A DNA stretch of 36,282 bases from Candidatus Nomurabacteria bacterium (lineage in GTDB: Bacteria; Patescibacteriota; Minisyncoccia; Phycocordibacterales; UBA9973), in assembly GCA_943357245.1 (NCBI GenBank), contig CALRGH010000005.1, positions 1 through 36,282 of the forward strand, written 5' to 3'. The first letter of the stretch is position 1; each line of letters begins with the position of its first letter. Below the pieces are notes generated by a model, which saw only the letters and a program-made list of their open reading frames with translations, did no database searches and had not been told where the DNA came from. The translations under genes were made by a program, and so were the position numbers. This document shows, piece after piece, positions 18,223 to 28,223 of the stretch.

Positions 18223-19611
18223 TTAGAGCCCTTGCAACGGATCAATCATGGTCGTTTGGATCTTCTTTGCGAGTGCCATAACTGAGTTGCCATAGAAGGC
18301 ATTTTTGACGCCTGGGGTGGTACAAGACCTTCCAGAGTAGTATTTACAGGCAGCATTCCATTCTGCAGTGTATGTTTGGGCGGTAGCGCCTAGATTTGCC
18401 AAATATACTGACGACGCAGCAAATGCATCGCGTGGTGCCCATGGATCTGGTTCCCCACCCCCGATTGCTGCAGATATTTTTGGTTTTAATAACATCCACG
18501 TAGATGCAATAAATTGTGATGGTCCCATTGCACCGCCATAGCCGTATGAAAATGGACACGAGACACGAGTACGGAATGGGTCACGACCAAGAGATTTGGT
18601 GATAGCCAAAAATGGGGCAACATCACGGCTTGGCTTCATCACATTTGCAAAAGGAGTACCTGTATTAATACCAACACCTGCTCCTGTTGTTGCATCAGAT
18701 AAATAACATGAGCCCACATTTGCGCCGAGGTTTGTTTCTTGGGTCAAAATAGCAAGAATAAACGCAGGACGAACACCTGTTTGTTTCCCTGCAAATTCAG
18801 CGTATTTAAGCGCGTCTCCAAATGGAATTGCCGCACTTCCACCAGCAAGAGAGAAAAGTGCGCTTCGGATTCCCGCTGCTTTTTTTTGTCTATCAGCCAA
18901 TACTTGTGCATATGATTTTTCTTTGTCTTTACTAATGACAAGGAGAGATTGTTTTTCTGCTTCAGATTTTTGTACCTGTGCTTTTGCTGATTCAAGTGCA
19001 TCTTTTGCATCGCGCTCTGCATCTTGGCGCTTCTTTAGTTCTTCGCGTTCTGCAGTTGTTTCTGTTTTTACACCACGAATATCATCAAGCGTAGTGCTGA
19101 TTGCTTCCTTGAGTGAATCATAATCATCTAGGTCTCCATATACTTCTGAAAGCGATTTATTTGAAAGAATAACCGTGATAATAGTATTACTTTCGACTTC
19201 GCGAGCTTTTCTTAATAATTGTCCTAATGAATCATGATTTTTGGCAATCCGCTCATCAAGTGATGCAATGTGTTTATTTTTATCAGTAATTTCACCAGAT
19301 AATTTATTGATAGTGATATTTTTTGCCTTGATATCGAGCTTTGCTTTTTCTATCTTTGTGGTGAGCATTTTGATATCACCCGTAATTGATGCCGATTGTC
19401 CTTTTTGGTTGTTTAATTCTGCTTGTTTTTGAGCAATTTCAGCTTCAAGTGCCCGTAGTTCTGCTTCAAGTTTCGCTCGTTGTGCTTGCACATCTTCCAC
19501 TGTTTGGGCATGTGCTTTTTGAGGAAGTACTAATGTCGAACTCCCCCCAAGTATCATGAGGAATAACATAATTATAGATACGATTTTGTTGGTTTGGGCA
19601 AGATGAGACAT
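18223..19611 (-). CDS. Exported coiled-coil protein with C-terminal lytic transglycosylase-like domain
   Basis: Signal-like N-terminus, long coiled coil (PcsB/EnvC-like), then AFILAILTQETNLG...GYGGAMGPSQFIASTWMLLKP... Confidence 0.82.
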   Translation of the reverse strand: MSHLAQTNKIVSIIMLFLMILGGSSTLVLPQKAHAQTVEDVQAQRAKLEAELRALEAEIAQKQAELNNQKGQSASITGDIKMLTTKIEKAKLDIKAKNITINKLSGEITDKNKHIASLDERIAKNHDSLGQLLRKAREVESNTIITVILSNKSLSEVYGDLDDYDSLKEAISTTLDDIRGVKTETTAEREELKKRQDAERDAKDALESAKAQVQKSEAEKQSLLVISKDKEKSYAQVLADRQKKAAGIRSALFSLAGGSAAIPFGDALKYAEFAGKQTGVRPAFILAILTQETNLGANVGSCYLSDATTGAGVGINTGTPFANVMKPSRDVAPFLAITKSLGRDPFRTRVSCPFSYGYGGAMGPSQFIASTWMLLKPKISAAIGGGEPDPWAPRDAFAASSVYLANLGATAQTYTAEWNAACKYYSGRSCTTPGVKNAFYGNSVMALAKKIQTTMIDPLQGL

Positions 19612-19630
19612 TACTAGAAGTATATCACAT

Positions 19631-19669
19631 GAAAAAGAGGAGCCAGGCAAAGCCTGGCTCCTCTTTTTC
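19631..19669. terminator. Terminator downstream of rplY
   Basis: GAAAAAGAGGAGCCAGGC-AAA-GCCTGGCTCCTCTTTTTC. Confidence 0.8.
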
Positions 19670-19702
19670 ATTTCGTTCTCTCCTTATTCCTATACTAAAT
19701 TC

Positions 19703-20359
19703 TTATTCTTGCTTCGCTTCTTCTGCAGGAGCTCCCTCTTCGTCTTCTTTCTTACCCTTTTCTTCAACGACAACTGCATTTGGATCAAAAGGAACTTCTT
19801 CTTTTTCTTCTTTTTGTGCAGCTACGAGCGCAACAACATCATCTGCATTTGCTTTGAGCGTAACTCCCTTCGGCAATACGATATCTTTTGCGTGGATTTG
19901 ATCATCGAGTGTTGCGAGTGTTGAAATATCAACATGTAATTCATGTGGTAAGTCTGCAGGAAGTGCTTCAACTTGGATTTCGTGCATAACTTTAACGAGT
20001 GAACCAAGTCCTGCTTTAATAGCTGCTGATTCACCATCAAATGCAAGTGGTACAGACACTTCGATTGTCTTGTTCATATCAACTGCATAAAAATCTACAT
20101 GCATTGGTTTGTGCGCAACTGGTTCAAAAACCACTTCTTGGATAAGGGTAGGAATTTTTTTACCATCAACGAGTAAGGTAACGGTTGTTGATTCGCCTGC
20201 TTCTTTGAGCGCTTTTTTAAATGCTTGTGCGTCAACTGAAATAGTGGTAGCAGAAATACCTGTACCATAGACAACAGCGGGGATTTTACCGGACTTTTTA
20301 AGTAAACCGAGGGCTTTGCCTGCGATTCGTGCTTGTGCTTCAAGGGTTATCATAGTCAT
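19703..20359 (-). CDS. rplY: 50S ribosomal protein L25/CTC (bL25)
   Basis: GKIPAVVYGTGISATTISVDAQAFKKALKEAGESTTVTLLVDGKKIPTLIQEVVFEPVAHKPMHVDFYAV. Confidence 0.94.
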   Translation of the reverse strand: MTMITLEAQARIAGKALGLLKKSGKIPAVVYGTGISATTISVDAQAFKKALKEAGESTTVTLLVDGKKIPTLIQEVVFEPVAHKPMHVDFYAVDMNKTIEVSVPLAFDGESAAIKAGLGSLVKVMHEIQVEALPADLPHELHVDISTLATLDDQIHAKDIVLPKGVTLKANADDVVALVAAQKEEKEEVPFDPNAVVVEEKGKKEDEEGAPAEEAKQE

Positions 20360-20362
20360 GAG

Positions 20363-20391
20363 AATATACCCTATTTTTGTATATTTTGCAA
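20363..20391 (-). promoter_or_regulatory. Predicted promoter of rplY with a ~0-3 nt leader
   Basis: TTGCAA - 17 nt - TATATT - CTCATGACTATG. Confidence 0.65.
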
Positions 20392-20401
20392 CTAATTAGT
20401 T

Positions 20402-22144
20402 CTACGACCCATGCGTCATATGTGGCGCATCTGGTTTTTGGACATATTTTCGAATATCGTCTATAGTTCCTCCTACTTTCTTTTTAGGATTGAAGATATT
20501 TTTAGGATCAAAAATCATTTTAATTTGTTTGAACAATGCAATCATTTGGTCGCCGTACATTTTCACAAGGTATGGGGTTCGGACAAGTCCGTCATTGTGT
20601 TCTGCAGAAATAGAACCCTTATAGCCGACCACAAGATCATAGACGAGGTCAGATAACTCTAAAATTTCAGGAATTGTTTTTTCACTATTAAAATCCATGA
20701 GTGGAATAATATGGAAGTTGCCATTTCCTGCGTGACCGGCAATCGTGTAAATAATATCTGGGTATTCATTTAATATTGCTTGTAATTTGGGTAAAAATTC
20801 AGGCAATACGTGGGGTGAGACAATAATATCGTCAATAAACGGCGCTGTTCGGCGACCTTGTACGTGTTTGCGCAAGAGTGCAAAGCTATCACGACGCATA
20901 TCCCAGTATTTACTCGCCTCTTTTTCATTTTTTGTGATACGGGAATTCAATGCAAATGGTGCAATGGTGCCCATTAAATTTTGGCATTTTGACTGTACAT
21001 CTTCCGCGGTTTTACCGTCGTACTCCACAAGTAAAATAAGTTTTGGAATACCACCCGTGAGTATCATCCAAAATTCTGGGATAAATGAGAGACCAAATTT
21101 AATCGTATTCCAAAACCCTTTTGTCTTCAAAAAATCTTTGAAGAATTTCATCGCAATTTTGAATGTCTTGTCGTCATACGATTCAACAGTGAGTGGTTTG
21201 GTCGTGAGAATTGTATCAACAATATCGCCAAGCTTGTCGAGCTTGGTCAAAAAGATAACGACCAATTTTGACGTGGTTGGTTTATCAACAAGCGCGAGGG
21301 TTGCTTTAGTTGCAATGCCGAGCGTTCCTTGTGCGCCGACAATAATACGGTTGATATCAAAAATATCTTCGTCGTCTGTCTTCCCTTTTTGAAATACATT
21401 CCAAATGCCATACCCTGTTGCATTTTTACTGGTCATTGGTCGTGCGCTTTTGATCAAGAGTTCGTTCTCTTTGATCATATCGAATATTTTTTTGTACACT
21501 TGACCTTCAAGATCCACTTGGGTGATTTTTGTGTAGAGTTCACGTCGTGTGATTGGATGAAATACATATTCGTGACCATCGGAAAGGATAACATTGAGCG
21601 ATCGTACATAATCTGCGGTCTGTCCATAGCGAAGGGTGAGTTCTCCAGCAGAATTGTTGCCAATCATGCCTCCAAGCGCGTTGACACTTTTTGACGCAGT
21701 GTAACTCGGCAAGACAAGTCCTAATTTGAGCGTTTCTGGTTCAAAGTCTCGATAAAAAATACCTGGTTCAACAATTGCTTCACCGGTTACAATACATTGT
21801 GTTGCGTTTGGAAATGCTGGGGTGATGAGATATGGCGCGACGCGCTTCACTTCATGCAACTTGTTCATGTACCGCATGAAATCCATAACAATGGATTCAT
21901 TAATAGAACCGCCAGACATGCACGTACCTGCCGCACGCGCGGTGATTGAAAGTTCTGGATGAGCAGATTTGTTGTCATTTACCCACTGCACCAAATTTTG
22001 AATATCTTCGGAATCTTTTGGATAGACAACTACTTGTGGTCGCATTTCGAAAATACTCGCATCGTGGGAATACTTACTCAGTGTTTCGTCATTGGTATCA
22101 ATATCGCCCTTGAAAAATTTCTTAAGTTCGCTTTGGAAATCCAT
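20402..22144 (-). CDS. FAD-binding oxidoreductase (GlcD/lactate dehydrogenase-like)
   Basis: PKDSEDIQNLVQWVN...TARAAGTCMSGGSINESIVMDF...ALGGMIGNNSAGELTLRYGQTADYV. Confidence 0.9.
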   Translation of the reverse strand: MDFQSELKKFFKGDIDTNDETLSKYSHDASIFEMRPQVVVYPKDSEDIQNLVQWVNDNKSAHPELSITARAAGTCMSGGSINESIVMDFMRYMNKLHEVKRVAPYLITPAFPNATQCIVTGEAIVEPGIFYRDFEPETLKLGLVLPSYTASKSVNALGGMIGNNSAGELTLRYGQTADYVRSLNVILSDGHEYVFHPITRRELYTKITQVDLEGQVYKKIFDMIKENELLIKSARPMTSKNATGYGIWNVFQKGKTDDEDIFDINRIIVGAQGTLGIATKATLALVDKPTTSKLVVIFLTKLDKLGDIVDTILTTKPLTVESYDDKTFKIAMKFFKDFLKTKGFWNTIKFGLSFIPEFWMILTGGIPKLILLVEYDGKTAEDVQSKCQNLMGTIAPFALNSRITKNEKEASKYWDMRRDSFALLRKHVQGRRTAPFIDDIIVSPHVLPEFLPKLQAILNEYPDIIYTIAGHAGNGNFHIIPLMDFNSEKTIPEILELSDLVYDLVVGYKGSISAEHNDGLVRTPYLVKMYGDQMIALFKQIKMIFDPKNIFNPKKKVGGTIDDIRKYVQKPDAPHMTHGS

Positions 22145-22148
22145 ATTG

Positions 22149-23018
22149 TTATACGATATTATTAAACAATTTCAATCTACTCTCCACTACTTTTTCCATT
22201 GCGTCCACGGCTGGCTGCATGAGTTTTGCAGGAGTAATTTCTGTTGGATTTGCTTCAAGTGATGCTTCTGCGGCATCTCGAAATGCGAGACGGATTTCGC
22301 TGTTGATGTGGACAATTGCGATACCGGCTTTGATTGCATTGGTAAAATCTTCATCACGAAGTCCGGAGCCACCATGAAGCACGAGCGGAATACCAGTGAC
22401 TTGTTTAATTTCTGCAACAAGTGCCGTATCGATATGTGGCTTCCCTGTTTTTATAAGACCGTGAATACTGCCGACAGATGGCGCAAACAAATCTATACCC
22501 GTTGAGGTGACAAATTTCTGTGCATCTTCGGGCTTCGTCAACACACCAGCGCCTTCAGGTATCTCATCGCGCATGACAGAGCCAGAACCAATAAAACCGA
22601 GCTCTGCTTCCACAAGAATATCGCGACCTGTGGTTTTGGTGACCTCGCGTGCGTAGTCGACACATTGTTTGGTAACCGCGACATTGTCGTCAAATGATAA
22701 TTTCGTACCATCAATAATCACCATATCAAATCCTGCATCGATGCATTTCTTTACGGATTCGAAATTTGCGTGATGGTCAGCATTTAGGAATATTGGATAA
22801 TTATCTCGCTCGCGGATAGTCTTGACTAGTGCCGCCGCCTCTTCAAGACCAACAAATGCTTGCTCACTTTCTGATACGCCAATAATCACCGGTACGTTCA
22901 GTTTTTTTGCTGCTGTATAAATAGCGTGTAATGCTTCTAAGTTTGAAATATTAAAATGACCGATGGCGACATTATGTGCCATGGCATCGTTGATGCATTC
23001 TCGAAGGGATTTTGTCAT
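22149..23018 (-). CDS. Class II fructose/tagatose-bisphosphate aldolase
   Basis: NVAIGHFNISNLEALHAIYTAA...FLNADHHANFESVKKCIDAGFDMVIIDGTKLSFDDN...LVLHGGSGLRDEDF. Confidence 0.93.
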   Translation of the reverse strand: MTKSLRECINDAMAHNVAIGHFNISNLEALHAIYTAAKKLNVPVIIGVSESEQAFVGLEEAAALVKTIRERDNYPIFLNADHHANFESVKKCIDAGFDMVIIDGTKLSFDDNVAVTKQCVDYAREVTKTTGRDILVEAELGFIGSGSVMRDEIPEGAGVLTKPEDAQKFVTSTGIDLFAPSVGSIHGLIKTGKPHIDTALVAEIKQVTGIPLVLHGGSGLRDEDFTNAIKAGIAIVHINSEIRLAFRDAAEASLEANPTEITPAKLMQPAVDAMEKVVESRLKLFNNIV

Positions 23019-23112
23019 GAGCTTAGTATACTCGTGCCTCGCTTTTTAAAGAAATAAGGGTGTGGATAGAGGAAAAATAGAAAAGCAACTGTTCCATGAT
23101 AGAATTTCATAC

Positions 23113-24111
23113 ATGAACGAAAACCAAAACTACGACTTTCTTGCTATCGGCGATGTTGTTGTCGATGCTTTTATTAAATTGAAGACTGCGCATGTCCATA
23201 AAAATATCGATGAAATTCCCGAAGAGCTTTGTGTGCGATTTGGCGACAAAATAGAATACGAATCAGTCGATATATTGCACGCTGTTGGTAATAGCCCAAA
23301 CGCTGCAGTCTCTGCATCCAGACTTGGATTGCATGCTGCGCTTATCTCTACTATCGGGGATGATCAAAATGGTAAAGATTGCGTTGCGTCACTCGAACAT
23401 GATGGCGTTGCAACCAATTTTATAAAAACAGATAATCGCTTCCCTACCAACTATCATTATGTGCTTTGGTATGATGTCGAGCGCACTATTTTGGTTAAAC
23501 ATGCACCGTTTGCGTACACCTCTGTTGCTGACGTACCGAATGTAAAATGGATCTATCTTTCATCACTTGGTGAACATGCGCTCCATTTGCATGATGAAGT
23601 GGTTGCGTATATTGAAGCGCATCCAGATACGAAGCTCGCTTTTCAGCCAGGGACATTTCAAATGGAACTCGGTATTGAAAAATTAAAAAACGTGTATACG
23701 CATACAGAGCTTTTCTTTTGCAATGTCGAAGAGGCGCAACGTATTTTAAATACAACAGAAGCAGATCATAAACTCCTTCTTCAAGGACTTGTTGCACTTG
23801 GGCCAAAAAATATTGTGATGACTGATGGCTATAATGGCGCATATGCTCGTGATGTACATGGTAATTTTTGGTTTATGCCAATTTATCCTCATACACCATT
23901 TGAGCGTACGGGTGCTGGAGATGCGTTTGCTTCTACTGTTACCTCATGTTTGGTGATGGGTAAAACACTTAGAGATGCGCTTACTTGGGCACCGATCAAT
24001 TCTATGAGTGTCGTGCAAAAAATCGGCGCACAAGCAGGACTTTTGTCACAAGAAAAAATCATGGAGTTTTTAGCGAAAGCTCCTGAAGATTACAAGATTA
24101 AACAACTATAA
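23113..24111 (+). CDS. PfkB family carbohydrate kinase
   Basis: FLAIGDVVVDAFIKL...GNSPNAAVSASRLGLHAALISTIGDDQNGKDC...ERTGAGDAFASTVTSCLV. Confidence 0.93.
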   Translation: MNENQNYDFLAIGDVVVDAFIKLKTAHVHKNIDEIPEELCVRFGDKIEYESVDILHAVGNSPNAAVSASRLGLHAALISTIGDDQNGKDCVASLEHDGVATNFIKTDNRFPTNYHYVLWYDVERTILVKHAPFAYTSVADVPNVKWIYLSSLGEHALHLHDEVVAYIEAHPDTKLAFQPGTFQMELGIEKLKNVYTHTELFFCNVEEAQRILNTTEADHKLLLQGLVALGPKNIVMTDGYNGAYARDVHGNFWFMPIYPHTPFERTGAGDAFASTVTSCLVMGKTLRDALTWAPINSMSVVQKIGAQAGLLSQEKIMEFLAKAPEDYKIKQL

Positions 24112-24112
24112 T

Positions 24113-24502
24113 ATGAATATAGAAGAACCAGGAGTTGCTTTTGTTAAAAAAGATACTACCAAAGAGGAAATGGAAAAAACAGCAGAGTTAGTTGACAATG
24201 CATATGATGAACACACTATTGATACTATGCTCCGTAGCACCACAGCTGATCGTCTTGATATAATTATAGAACAAAGAACTAAAGATTTAGAATCTTGGGA
24301 AAAAAAAGTAAAAGAATTAACGGCAGAACTTGAAGAAATCCAAAATGATACAAATAAAGGAGAACAATCGGACGAATATATCGCAAAAAAAGCAGAACTA
24401 ATGAGTGCTCAACTAGTAGTAGCCCACACAAGCAAAGTGCTTCATGGAAATATAGACGAATACGGTAAGATGACACTCGAAGATAAAACTACTCTAAATT
24501 AA
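24113..24502 (+). CDS. Hypothetical acidic coiled-coil protein
   Basis: 129-aa ORF starting 1 nt after the pfkB-family gene. Confidence 0.7.
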   Translation: MNIEEPGVAFVKKDTTKEEMEKTAELVDNAYDEHTIDTMLRSTTADRLDIIIEQRTKDLESWEKKVKELTAELEEIQNDTNKGEQSDEYIAKKAELMSAQLVVAHTSKVLHGNIDEYGKMTLEDKTTLN

Positions 24503-24503
24503 T

Positions 24504-25049
24504 ATGAATATTACTGAAGGAGGATTTCCATTTAACGAAGAAGAATTTTCAGAGCATCTTGGAAAAGATGATAATTTTACCGGTGAGCTAAAAGAACATG
24601 AGTATATGTTTAGAAGTCTTGCTGATTTATATTTTGAAAATCAAGATATAACTGAAAAAATCCAGTACTTACTTGAAGACTATATTACCCAATATATTGC
24701 ACTCACGAAAGCATTTGAAGAAGCGATGGAGGAGTACGCCAAAGAAAAAGGATTTACAGAGTATACGTTTATCAAAAGTTCACTAGAAAGATTACGAGAG
24801 CAAATTCCTAATTTACGGAATAAAATTCAAAATAAGGCATACAAAGATAAAGAAGATTTTGAAAATACTCTTAAGCAACTTGGAAATGCTATCGAGAGAA
24901 TAAGACGTTTTAAAGAAAAATTACCACAAGCGCGTAGTGCTGTTGAAAATACCGATATTCCCTTTTTTGAAAAATGTATTAAGCAACTTGATGCTACATG
25001 GAAAGAGCTTGATAAAATTGCTGAACCTAAAAATCCATCTCAAAATTAA
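24504..25049 (+). CDS. Hypothetical acidic helical protein
   Basis: 181-aa ORF; stop codon overlaps the convergent transketolase stop. Confidence 0.7.
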   Translation: MNITEGGFPFNEEEFSEHLGKDDNFTGELKEHEYMFRSLADLYFENQDITEKIQYLLEDYITQYIALTKAFEEAMEEYAKEKGFTEYTFIKSSLERLREQIPNLRNKIQNKAYKDKEDFENTLKQLGNAIERIRRFKEKLPQARSAVENTDIPFFEKCIKQLDATWKELDKIAEPKNPSQN

Positions 25050-26035
25050 CTCAATATTTTTGTAATTGCCTTTTTAATATCATCAACGTCAAGATGATAA
25101 TACTTGATGAGTTGTTCTGGTGTGCCGGATTGCCCGAAGACATCATCAACGCCAATGCGGATAATTTTTGATGGAAAATGTTCAGATAATGTTTCTGCAA
25201 CGGCGCCACCTAAGCCACCAATTTTTTGATGTTCTTCAACGGTGATGATTTTCCCACCGGTTTCTTTTGCAAGCGCGACCACAGCTTCTACGTCGAGTGG
25301 TTTGATGGTGTGGATATTCAATACTTTGACGCGGATGCCTTTTTTCTCAAAACTATGTGCGGCAAGCATTGCGTGACGAACGAGTGCACCAGTGGCAATG
25401 ATACCGACATGTGCGATACCGTCCGGACTATAGACCAGATTTGCGCGACCTAGTTCAAATGGCGTTTCTTCGGTGGTGATAATACCTGTTTTCTCGCGTG
25501 CAAGACGCAAATAAGCTGGCTTCCCTGCCTTTGCAAGCGCCAAGGTTGCCTTTTTGGCTTCTATCGCGTCACATGGCGAGATAACCATCATGTTTGATAT
25601 AACACGCGTAATAGCGATATCTTCGATTGCTTGGTGTGTACCACCATCGGGGCCAACAGAAATACCTGCATGCGAGCCTGCGATAATCACCGCGCGATCA
25701 TTGTAGGCAATGGTAGTGCGGATTTGTTCCCAGTTACGTCCAGGAGAAAACATTGCGTAGCTTGAGATGAATGGGATTTTACCCATTGCTGCCATACCAG
25801 ATGCCACGGAGGCAAGATTTTGTTCTGCAACGCCTATTTCTACGAATCGCTCAGGGAATTTTTTACTGAAAAGATGCATCATGGTGCTTTCGGTCAGATC
25901 TGCACAAAGTGCGACGACATTTTTATCTAGTTCGCCCGCAGCCAAAAGTCCTTCGCCAAATCCTTTGCGGATTGGTACTTGTTCGACGTCGTCGTTCCAT
26001 ACTTTTGGATTTAGTTTTAGTTTAGGGTTGAGCAT
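25046..26035 (-). CDS. Transketolase, C-terminal (pyrimidine-binding + C) subunit
   Basis: CADLTESTMMHLFSKKFPERFVEIGVAEQNLASVASGMAAMGKIPFISSYAMFS...TVEEHQKIGGLGGAVAETL. Confidence 0.95.
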   Translation of the reverse strand: MLNPKLKLNPKVWNDDVEQVPIRKGFGEGLLAAGELDKNVVALCADLTESTMMHLFSKKFPERFVEIGVAEQNLASVASGMAAMGKIPFISSYAMFSPGRNWEQIRTTIAYNDRAVIIAGSHAGISVGPDGGTHQAIEDIAITRVISNMMVISPCDAIEAKKATLALAKAGKPAYLRLAREKTGIITTEETPFELGRANLVYSPDGIAHVGIIATGALVRHAMLAAHSFEKKGIRVKVLNIHTIKPLDVEAVVALAKETGGKIITVEEHQKIGGLGGAVAETLSEHFPSKIIRIGVDDVFGQSGTPEQLIKYYHLDVDDIKKAITKILS

Positions 26036-26037
26036 AA

Positions 26038-26550
26038 TTATTCTAAATATTCTTCAATACTTGCTATTTCGTCTAGTAAGTTATACCGATTATTCAAATC
26101 TATTTCTTTATATGCACTAATTACTTCTTTTATTTCTATTGTTCGGTCAAATAATATTGCTCGTGCTTCACGAGATGGATTGGTTGCAAGTGTTTTTATT
26201 TCCTCAATTAATTGATGTAAAAGTGTTTTCAAAAAAGTAATTCCTTCCGGAGGTAGTGGTTGTTCTTCTACAAAATCATGCACGGAATCTTTCAAAAAAT
26301 TCATCAACAATGGAAAACGATTGACCTCGGTTATAATTTTGTCACCACCCTCTCCTTTTTCGAGTTCAAGATCAATCCCGATTTGCCGCAGGTCTTCTGT
26401 GTATTCTTCCTTTACCTGTTCAAGTGACATACTCTGAAATGGATTCTCTGGATTATTATATCGAGCGATAGTCTTCCACGCATCAAAAACAGGCTGTGCT
26501 TTCACATATTCGTACACTTCTTTTCCTAATGGTTGTTCAGGGTGCCACAT
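26038..26550 (-). CDS. Hypothetical protein between the two transketolase halves
   Basis: 170-aa acidic helical ORF, no recognised motif. Confidence 0.7.
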   Translation of the reverse strand: MWHPEQPLGKEVYEYVKAQPVFDAWKTIARYNNPENPFQSMSLEQVKEEYTEDLRQIGIDLELEKGEGGDKIITEVNRFPLLMNFLKDSVHDFVEEQPLPPEGITFLKTLLHQLIEEIKTLATNPSREARAILFDRTIEIKEVISAYKEIDLNNRYNLLDEIASIEEYLE

Positions 26551-26610
26551 GATGTTATTTCTTGTTTGTATTTTCTACTAGCTACTATCTATTTACTACT
26601 TACTAATCTA

Positions 26611-27477
26611 TTATTTGTGTTCGCTCTTAATCTTTCCTCCTAATGTGCGAAGTTCATCAAGCGCCATCTTTGCTTGTTCTTTGTTGGGTGGCATGCCATG
26701 CCAGTGAAAATCACGTTCAAATTCTTTGACGCCTTTACCGGGAATGGTGCGCGCAATAATCACTGATGGTTTTTCAAATACAGATTTTGCTTTATTAATT
26801 GCGGTGTTTACTGCAACAAAATCATGACCGTCGACTTCCTGCACGTGCCAGTTGAATGCTTGCCATTTTTCATACAGATTATCGAGGGGCATGATGTCTT
26901 CGGTAAAACCATCAATTTGGATATTATTTCTATCGACAATAGCAATTAAATTGCGCAATTTTTCTTTGCCAGCGAGCATAATCGCTTCCCAGTTTTGTCC
27001 TTCGTCGAGTTCGCCATCGCCAAGCATGCAATAGATATATTTTTGAGCGTTTAATCCGTTGTCCATGCGATCTGCAATGGCCATGCCAACAGCCTGTGAA
27101 AGTCCTGCGCCAAGTGGACCTGAACTTGTTTCAAGCCACGGCATAAATTCACGATGCGGGTGTCCTTGGAGGCGCGAGCCAAATTTACGGAGGGTTAGAA
27201 GTTCTTCTTTGGGGAAATATCCAGCGTGTGCCATCGTTGCATAATAGACAGGACAAATGTGTCCATTTGAAAGGACGAGTCGGTCACGATCCTTCATGCT
27301 AGGATTTTTGGGATCGTGATTGAGGGAATGAAAAAAAAGAAGCGTAAAAATATCCGCCATACCAAGAGGTCCGGCAGTGTGACCGCTTCCTGCAGCGAGA
27401 AGCATTTTGATAATCGACTCGCGAATATCGTTTGCTTTTTCTTCAAGAAAAATTATTTTTTCATCATCGAGATGCAT
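26611..27477 (-). CDS. Transketolase, N-terminal (ThDP/PP) subunit
   Basis: GSGHTAGPLGMADIFTLLFF...GPLGAGLSQAVGMAIADR...YCMLGDGELDEGQNWEAIMLAGKEKLRNLIAIVDRNNIQ. Confidence 0.95.
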   Translation of the reverse strand: MHLDDEKIIFLEEKANDIRESIIKMLLAAGSGHTAGPLGMADIFTLLFFHSLNHDPKNPSMKDRDRLVLSNGHICPVYYATMAHAGYFPKEELLTLRKFGSRLQGHPHREFMPWLETSSGPLGAGLSQAVGMAIADRMDNGLNAQKYIYCMLGDGELDEGQNWEAIMLAGKEKLRNLIAIVDRNNIQIDGFTEDIMPLDNLYEKWQAFNWHVQEVDGHDFVAVNTAINKAKSVFEKPSVIIARTIPGKGVKEFERDFHWHGMPPNKEQAKMALDELRTLGGKIKSEHK

Positions 27478-27528
27478 GTACGTATAGTGTAGCAGTATTT
27501 TTGAAAATGAATGGTGGATTTCGAGAAG

Positions 27529-28221
27529 TTATTCAGCGACAGCTTTCGGAAACAAATGCAAAAAGTCTTGATAGGCACTTCGTGGATCATTGCTGTGGAA
27601 GATAGCAGAGCCGACAACAAGTCGTGTTGCGCCAGCATCAGCGAGTTTGTGTGCGTTTTCTAAATTGACACCTCCGTCTACCGTAATCGGCATACTCGGA
27701 TATACATCACGAATCTTGCTGATATTTTCGTACACACGTTCATCAAATGGAATACCTTGAAATCCAATTTTTGCAATGCCCATACACTGGACAAAATCTA
27801 CTTTTTCAAAAAGGGGCTTCATGGCGTCGATTGTATCTTCGATGTCGAACGCAATACCGACTTGTACGGTGCCGCGAGGTGTTTTCAAGAGATAATCTTC
27901 GAGCACAAGGACATCTTTTGTATGAAAAATAATACGTGATGGACCAAGCGACATAAATTTCTCCATATCCATATTCTCGGGTGAGACCATGAGGTCGAGT
28001 TCATAATCAACACTATCCCAATACGGCATTCCCTCTTCTTCGCTTTGGATTGGCGCGAGCTCATCTTGCGCATTTGGGGTGAGTGGCCATGATTTTGCGC
28101 CAGCAAGTACACCATCAGTAATATCGATTTGGATAAATTTTGCGAGACCTTGAACATGCTCAACACGATTTGAGATTTCTTCAAGACTTTGGGGTATGAG
28201 TGCGGGGATTATTTCTATCAT
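27529..28221 (-). CDS. Ribulose-phosphate 3-epimerase-like protein (divergent metal site)
   Basis: FIQIDITDG, ELDLMVSPENM, ITVDGGVNLENAHKLADAGATRLVVGSAIF. Confidence 0.8.
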   Translation of the reverse strand: MIEIIPALIPQSLEEISNRVEHVQGLAKFIQIDITDGVLAGAKSWPLTPNAQDELAPIQSEEEGMPYWDSVDYELDLMVSPENMDMEKFMSLGPSRIIFHTKDVLVLEDYLLKTPRGTVQVGIAFDIEDTIDAMKPLFEKVDFVQCMGIAKIGFQGIPFDERVYENISKIRDVYPSMPITVDGGVNLENAHKLADAGATRLVVGSAIFHSNDPRSAYQDFLHLFPKAVAE

Positions 28222-28223
28222 AA

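Noticed and set aside
18066-18245. N-terminal extension of rpmE in the ORF track
   Set aside because: Upstream part crosses a 17-bp hairpin and promoter; L31 homology begins at MKKDIHP (18065).
20787-21392. 201-aa plus-strand ORF
   Set aside because: Antisense to the FAD-binding oxidoreductase gene.
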